NCBI GenBank assembly: GCA_027485535.1
Contig: JAIXQV010000285.1
Location: 1-8,340 of the forward strand
Source: Oxalobacteraceae bacterium
GTDB lineage: Bacteria > Pseudomonadota > Gammaproteobacteria > Burkholderiales > Burkholderiaceae_D
Direction of reading: 5' to 3'
Length of the DNA: 8,340 nucleotides
Each line of letters begins with the position of its first letter. Within the stretch, counting starts at the first letter, position 1. This document shows, in pieces, positions 6,036-8,340 of this stretch. Position numbers and translations under genes: made by a program. A model generated the notes under the pieces. The model saw only the letters and a list, made by a program, of their open reading frames with translations. It ran no database searches and had not been told where the DNA came from.

Positions 6036-7154
6036 ATGTCTTCCGTCATTCAGTCGGCACAGCGCGTCATTGTTAAAGTAGGTTCCTCGCTCGTCACGAA
6101 TGAGGGCAGGGGGCTGGATCACGCCGCGATTGCAAAATGGGCTGATCAAATTGCGCAGCTGCGGCAAATGGGCAAACAGGTGGTTCTGGTGAGCTCTGGC
6201 GCGATTGCAGAAGGCATGCAGCGGCTCGGGTTTGACAAGCGCCCCACGGGTATCCATGAGCTGCAGGCTTGTGCCGCTGTCGGGCAAATGGGATTAGCCC
6301 AGATTTATGAAACCAGTTTCCGTTCGCATGGGCTGCGCACTGCGCAGGTGCTGCTGACGCATGCAGATTTAGCAGATCGTGAGCGTTATCTCAATGCACG
6401 TTCGACATTGTTTACCTTGCTTGAGCTGGGCGTGATTACGGTGATTAACGAGAACGATACCGTGGTGACTGATGAGATCAAGTTTGGTGACAATGACACG
6501 CTCGGGGCCTTGGTCGCCAATTTGATCGAGGCCGATGCGCTCGTTATTTTGACCGATCAAAAGGGCTTATATACCGCTGATCCACGCAAGCAGCCCGATG
6601 CAGAATTCGTTAACGAGGCCACAGCAGGTGACCCCAAGCTCGAGACCATGGCCGGCGGCGCAGGTAGCGGTATTGGTAGTGGCGGCATGCTGACCAAGAT
6701 ACTCGCTGCGCGTCGTGCTGCAAGCTCGGGCGCCCACACAGTTATCGCTTGGGGTCGTGAGGACAATGCGCTGGTACGCCTTGCGCAAGGCGAAATGATT
6801 GGCACCCAACTCATCGCGCCGACGGCTCGGCTGACAGCGCGCAAGCAGTGGATGGCTGATCATCTCAAGACCGCAGGGCAGTTGGTACTTGATGTCGGCG
6901 CAGTACAAAAGATCGCGCGTGAGGGTAAGTCGTTGCTGCCGATTGGTGTAGTTGGTGTGGCGGGTGAGTTCGGGCGCGGCGATGTGGTGACCTGCGTTGA
7001 CGGCGAGGGCCGGGCAATTGCACGCGGTATCTGCAATTACCCCAGTGCAGAAGTGCGCAGAATACTGCGCAAGCCATCGTCAGAGATTGCAGCGATTCTC
7101 GGGTATGTCGACGAGGATGAGCTGATTCATCGGGACAATCTCGTTCTTCTCTGA
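6036..7154 (+). CDS. proB: Glutamate 5-kinase with C-terminal PUA domain
   Basis: The 372-residue enzyme phosphorylates L-glutamate with ATP, the first and feedback-regulated step of proline synthesis. The amino-acid kinase domain (about 8-260) shows KVGSS (14-18), VSSGAI (52-57), INENDTV (137-143), FGDND (150-154), LTDQKGLYTADP (172-183) and GGMLTK (216-221). By recalled alignment K14, S54 and D141 correspond to E. coli K10, S50 and D137. A PUA domain (about 279-360) follows; E. coli ProB also has one, and length is close to its 367. The gene starts 30 bases after obgE without a clear Shine-Dalgarno, so co-transcription with obgE is likely. proA is not adjacent. A hairpin of the REP-like pair lies 23 bases after its stop codon. 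Confidence 0.97.
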   Translation: MSSVIQSAQRVIVKVGSSLVTNEGRGLDHAAIAKWADQIAQLRQMGKQVVLVSSGAIAEGMQRLGFDKRPTGIHELQACAAVGQMGLAQIYETSFRSHGLRTAQVLLTHADLADRERYLNARSTLFTLLELGVITVINENDTVVTDEIKFGDNDTLGALVANLIEADALVILTDQKGLYTADPRKQPDAEFVNEATAGDPKLETMAGGAGSGIGSGGMLTKILAARRAASSGAHTVIAWGREDNALVRLAQGEMIGTQLIAPTARLTARKQWMADHLKTAGQLVLDVGAVQKIAREGKSLLPIGVVGVAGEFGRGDVVTCVDGEGRAIARGICNYPSAEVRRILRKPSSEIAAILGYVDEDELIHRDNLVLL

Positions 7155-7172
7155 TTGCATTTCACCCAGTTG

Positions 7173-7200
7173 CTGGATTCCGGCCGTCGCCGGAATGACG
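7173..7200 (+). repeat. REP-like palindromic element, copy 1
   Basis: The element begins CTGGAT and contains a perfect eight-base stem, ATTCCGGC (7177-7184) against GCCGGAAT (7189-7196), with a CGTC loop, followed by GACG. Short palindromes of the pattern TGGATTCC...GGAATGACG are, from memory, dispersed in many copies in betaproteobacterial chromosomes. It lies 18 bases after the proB stop. The run AGGTTTT after it is too short and too far away to make a standard terminator. Confidence 0.7.
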
Positions 7201-7227
7201 AGGTTTTAATCCCGCCACCCATTAGAG

Positions 7228-7255
7228 GGTCCTCCCGGCGTTGGCCGGGATCCAG
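7228..7255 (-). repeat. REP-like palindromic element, copy 2, inverted
   Basis: Read on the - strand it aligns to copy 1 over 28 bases with 22 identities and no gap. Its stem is TCCCGGC (7233-7239) against GCCGGGA (7244-7250) with a GTTG loop. One stem pair that is T-A in copy 1 is C-G here, a compensatory change. The two copies face each other across 27 bases between proB and the CNP1-like gene, as in composite REP pairs, and may mark the ends of both converging transcripts. Confidence 0.7.
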
Positions 7256-7267
7256 TAGTTTCGAGCT

Positions 7268-7789
7268 TTAACGAGGTAGCTTCTTCCCACGTATACGATC
7301 GACGATTGTGGTTGCTTTACCTGCCACCGTGTCGCCATCACAGAAAAAATCCTTGGATAGCGTCGCCTGATAGCTATTGGCGCCAACACTGGAGATACGG
7401 CGCCACTCGGCAGCGGACAAGGTATTCCAGCTACCATCCTGACGCCCGGTCGCGAACAGCTTGCGCTCCGACGTCTTACAACGGATACCTTCGTAGCTAA
7501 TATTCATTGCGCCGCTCTGGCTGGTGATAACACTGCTATAGCGCACGATCTCATCATCACCAACGCTTACCGACTTCGCATCAATGGTAAATATCATTGA
7601 TGCACCTGCAACTGCACCTACCGCGTAGCGCAACAGATTTTCGGACTTGGGTGGGGCGGGCAGCACCAGCGCACTTTCCTCTTTCGGTGGCGCCTTGTTC
7701 TCATCGTCACTCAACAGACCAGCGCTAGCGCCTACAGACCAACAGCAACCCAGGACGAGTGCGAACCGGTAGCACGTCAACATATTCAT
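7268..7789 (-). CDS. CNP1-like family exported protein
   Basis: The 173-residue protein matches my memory of the CNP1-like family, which is mostly betaproteobacterial, often next to rppH, and of unknown function. The signature region is IDAKSVSVGDDEIVRYSSVI (69-88), SGAMNISYEGIRC (92-104) and LSKDFFCDG (144-152). C104 and C150 could form a disulfide. Export is clear but the route is ambiguous. Residues 1-23 fit a Sec signal with ASA before G24. VLGC at 12-15 is a marginal lipobox. A Pro-rich linker follows (about 33-48). The ATG overlaps the rppH TGA as ATGA, and no Shine-Dalgarno precedes it, which points to translational coupling. ATG at codon 3 is the alternative start. Confidence 0.85.
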   Translation of the reverse strand: MNMLTCYRFALVLGCCWSVGASAGLLSDDENKAPPKEESALVLPAPPKSENLLRYAVGAVAGASMIFTIDAKSVSVGDDEIVRYSSVITSQSGAMNISYEGIRCKTSERKLFATGRQDGSWNTLSAAEWRRISSVGANSYQATLSKDFFCDGDTVAGKATTIVDRIRGKKLPR

Positions 7790-8340
7790 GGGCGGTTGGG
7801 TTCGCTGAGATTGATGGGTGGATCGATACTCGGATCGATGATCGCGGGCGCACCCGGCCCGCGCGAGTGACGTTTGCCCGCTTGTGCCGGACGCAGAAAA
7901 CGCGATAACTCCTGCAGCGCTCTCATGTAAACATCACGTTTGAACTCGATTACTACATCCAGTGGCACCCAGTACTCATGCCAGCGCCAAGCGTCAAATT
8001 CTGGATGTTCAGAGACGCGCAAATTGACATCCGTATCACGGCCGATCATGCGCAGCAGGAACCAGATCTGTTTCTGGCCGCGGTAGTGTCCGCGCACCTC
8101 ACGCTTGATAAAGTGATCAGGCACGTCGTAGCGTAGCCAGTCGCGCGTGCGGCCAATGATCTTGACATGCTCGGCGCGCAGTCCGACCTCTTCCTCAAGT
8201 TCACGGTACATTGCCTGCTCTGGCGTCTCACCGTGCTTGATGCCGCCTTGCGGGAATTGCCACGAATGTTCACGCACCCGCTTGCCCCACCAGACTTCGT
8301 TCTGGTGATTCAGCAGGATGATGCCGACGTTCGGGCGATA
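7786..8340 (-). CDS. rppH: RNA pyrophosphohydrolase (Nudix), N-terminus outside window
   Basis: RppH removes pyrophosphate from triphosphorylated mRNA 5' ends and so starts RNase E-dependent decay. 184 residues are visible and the frame runs off the window edge. The first visible residues YRPNVGIILLN match RppH position 7 onward, so about six residues are missing. The GTG at 8277 is internal: the frame continues upstream through WWGKR, which is conserved. The Nudix box is complete at visible residues 32-54 (G32, E38, R46, E47, E50, E51, G53) within WQFPQGGIKHGE. The C-terminal half has FKRDVYMRAL, typical of the family, followed by a basic and Pro-rich tail of about 35 residues that is not conserved. 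The gene is followed by the CNP1-like gene with a four-base overlap. Confidence 0.96.
   Translation of the reverse strand, partial: YRPNVGIILLNHQNEVWWGKRVREHSWQFPQGGIKHGETPEQAMYRELEEEVGLRAEHVKIIGRTRDWLRYDVPDHFIKREVRGHYRGQKQIWFLLRMIGRDTDVNLRVSEHPEFDAWRWHEYWVPLDVVIEFKRDVYMRALQELSRFLRPAQAGKRHSRGPGAPAIIDPSIDPPINLSEPNRP

Noticed and set aside
7306..7500. 64-codon open frame on + opposite the CNP1-like gene
   Set aside because: It is antisense to a recognisable family member and has no start signals.
1..8340. CRISPR arrays, insertion sequences, phage or defence genes
   Set aside because: I looked for regularly spaced repeats, transposase motifs and terminal repeats and found none; the gene order is ordinary betaproteobacterial housekeeping.

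Overview
The window looks like ordinary chromosome of a betaproteobacterium, probably Burkholderiales or a nearby order. This rests on a type-4 (Burkholderiales-style) porin, the rplU-rpmA-obgE-proB block, a CNP1-like protein next to rppH, a DUF3025 tail, and ispB divergent from rplU. The housekeeping genes are moderately GC-rich. No mobile element, CRISPR array, phage gene or defence cassette is visible, and I found no undescribed multi-gene system.

Left part (1-2776): the C-terminal end of a DUF3025 protein on + converges on a porin gene on -. Upstream of the porin, also on -, is a markedly AT-richer gene for a secreted, mostly helical protein that I do not recognise as a named family. It carries several LTxxQ-like segments. 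A 361-base gap follows, with one plausible promoter and an inverted repeat around its -35 box.

Middle part (2777-4113): a tRNA-Pro(CGG) gene with its own extended -10 promoter and ispB (octaprenyl diphosphate synthase, for the quinone side chain) lie on -. A short divergent promoter region separates ispB from the ribosomal protein genes on +.

Right part (4078-7154, +): a near-consensus sigma70 promoter, a structured leader of about 100 nt, rplU (L21), rpmA (L27), a strong intrinsic terminator, obgE (50S-associated GTPase) and proB (glutamate 5-kinase). L21, L27 and Obg all concern the large ribosomal subunit. proB is a proline biosynthesis gene carried in the same run, without proA beside it.

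Right end (7155-8340): a pair of inverted REP-like hairpins separates proB from a converging - strand pair, rppH (RNA pyrophosphohydrolase, start outside the window) and a CNP1-like exported protein. Their stop and start codons overlap as ATGA.

The items most worth a second look are the AT-rich LTxxQ-repeat protein, the terminator placed just before obgE, the REP-like pair with a compensatory base change, and the crowded ispB/rplU promoter region.
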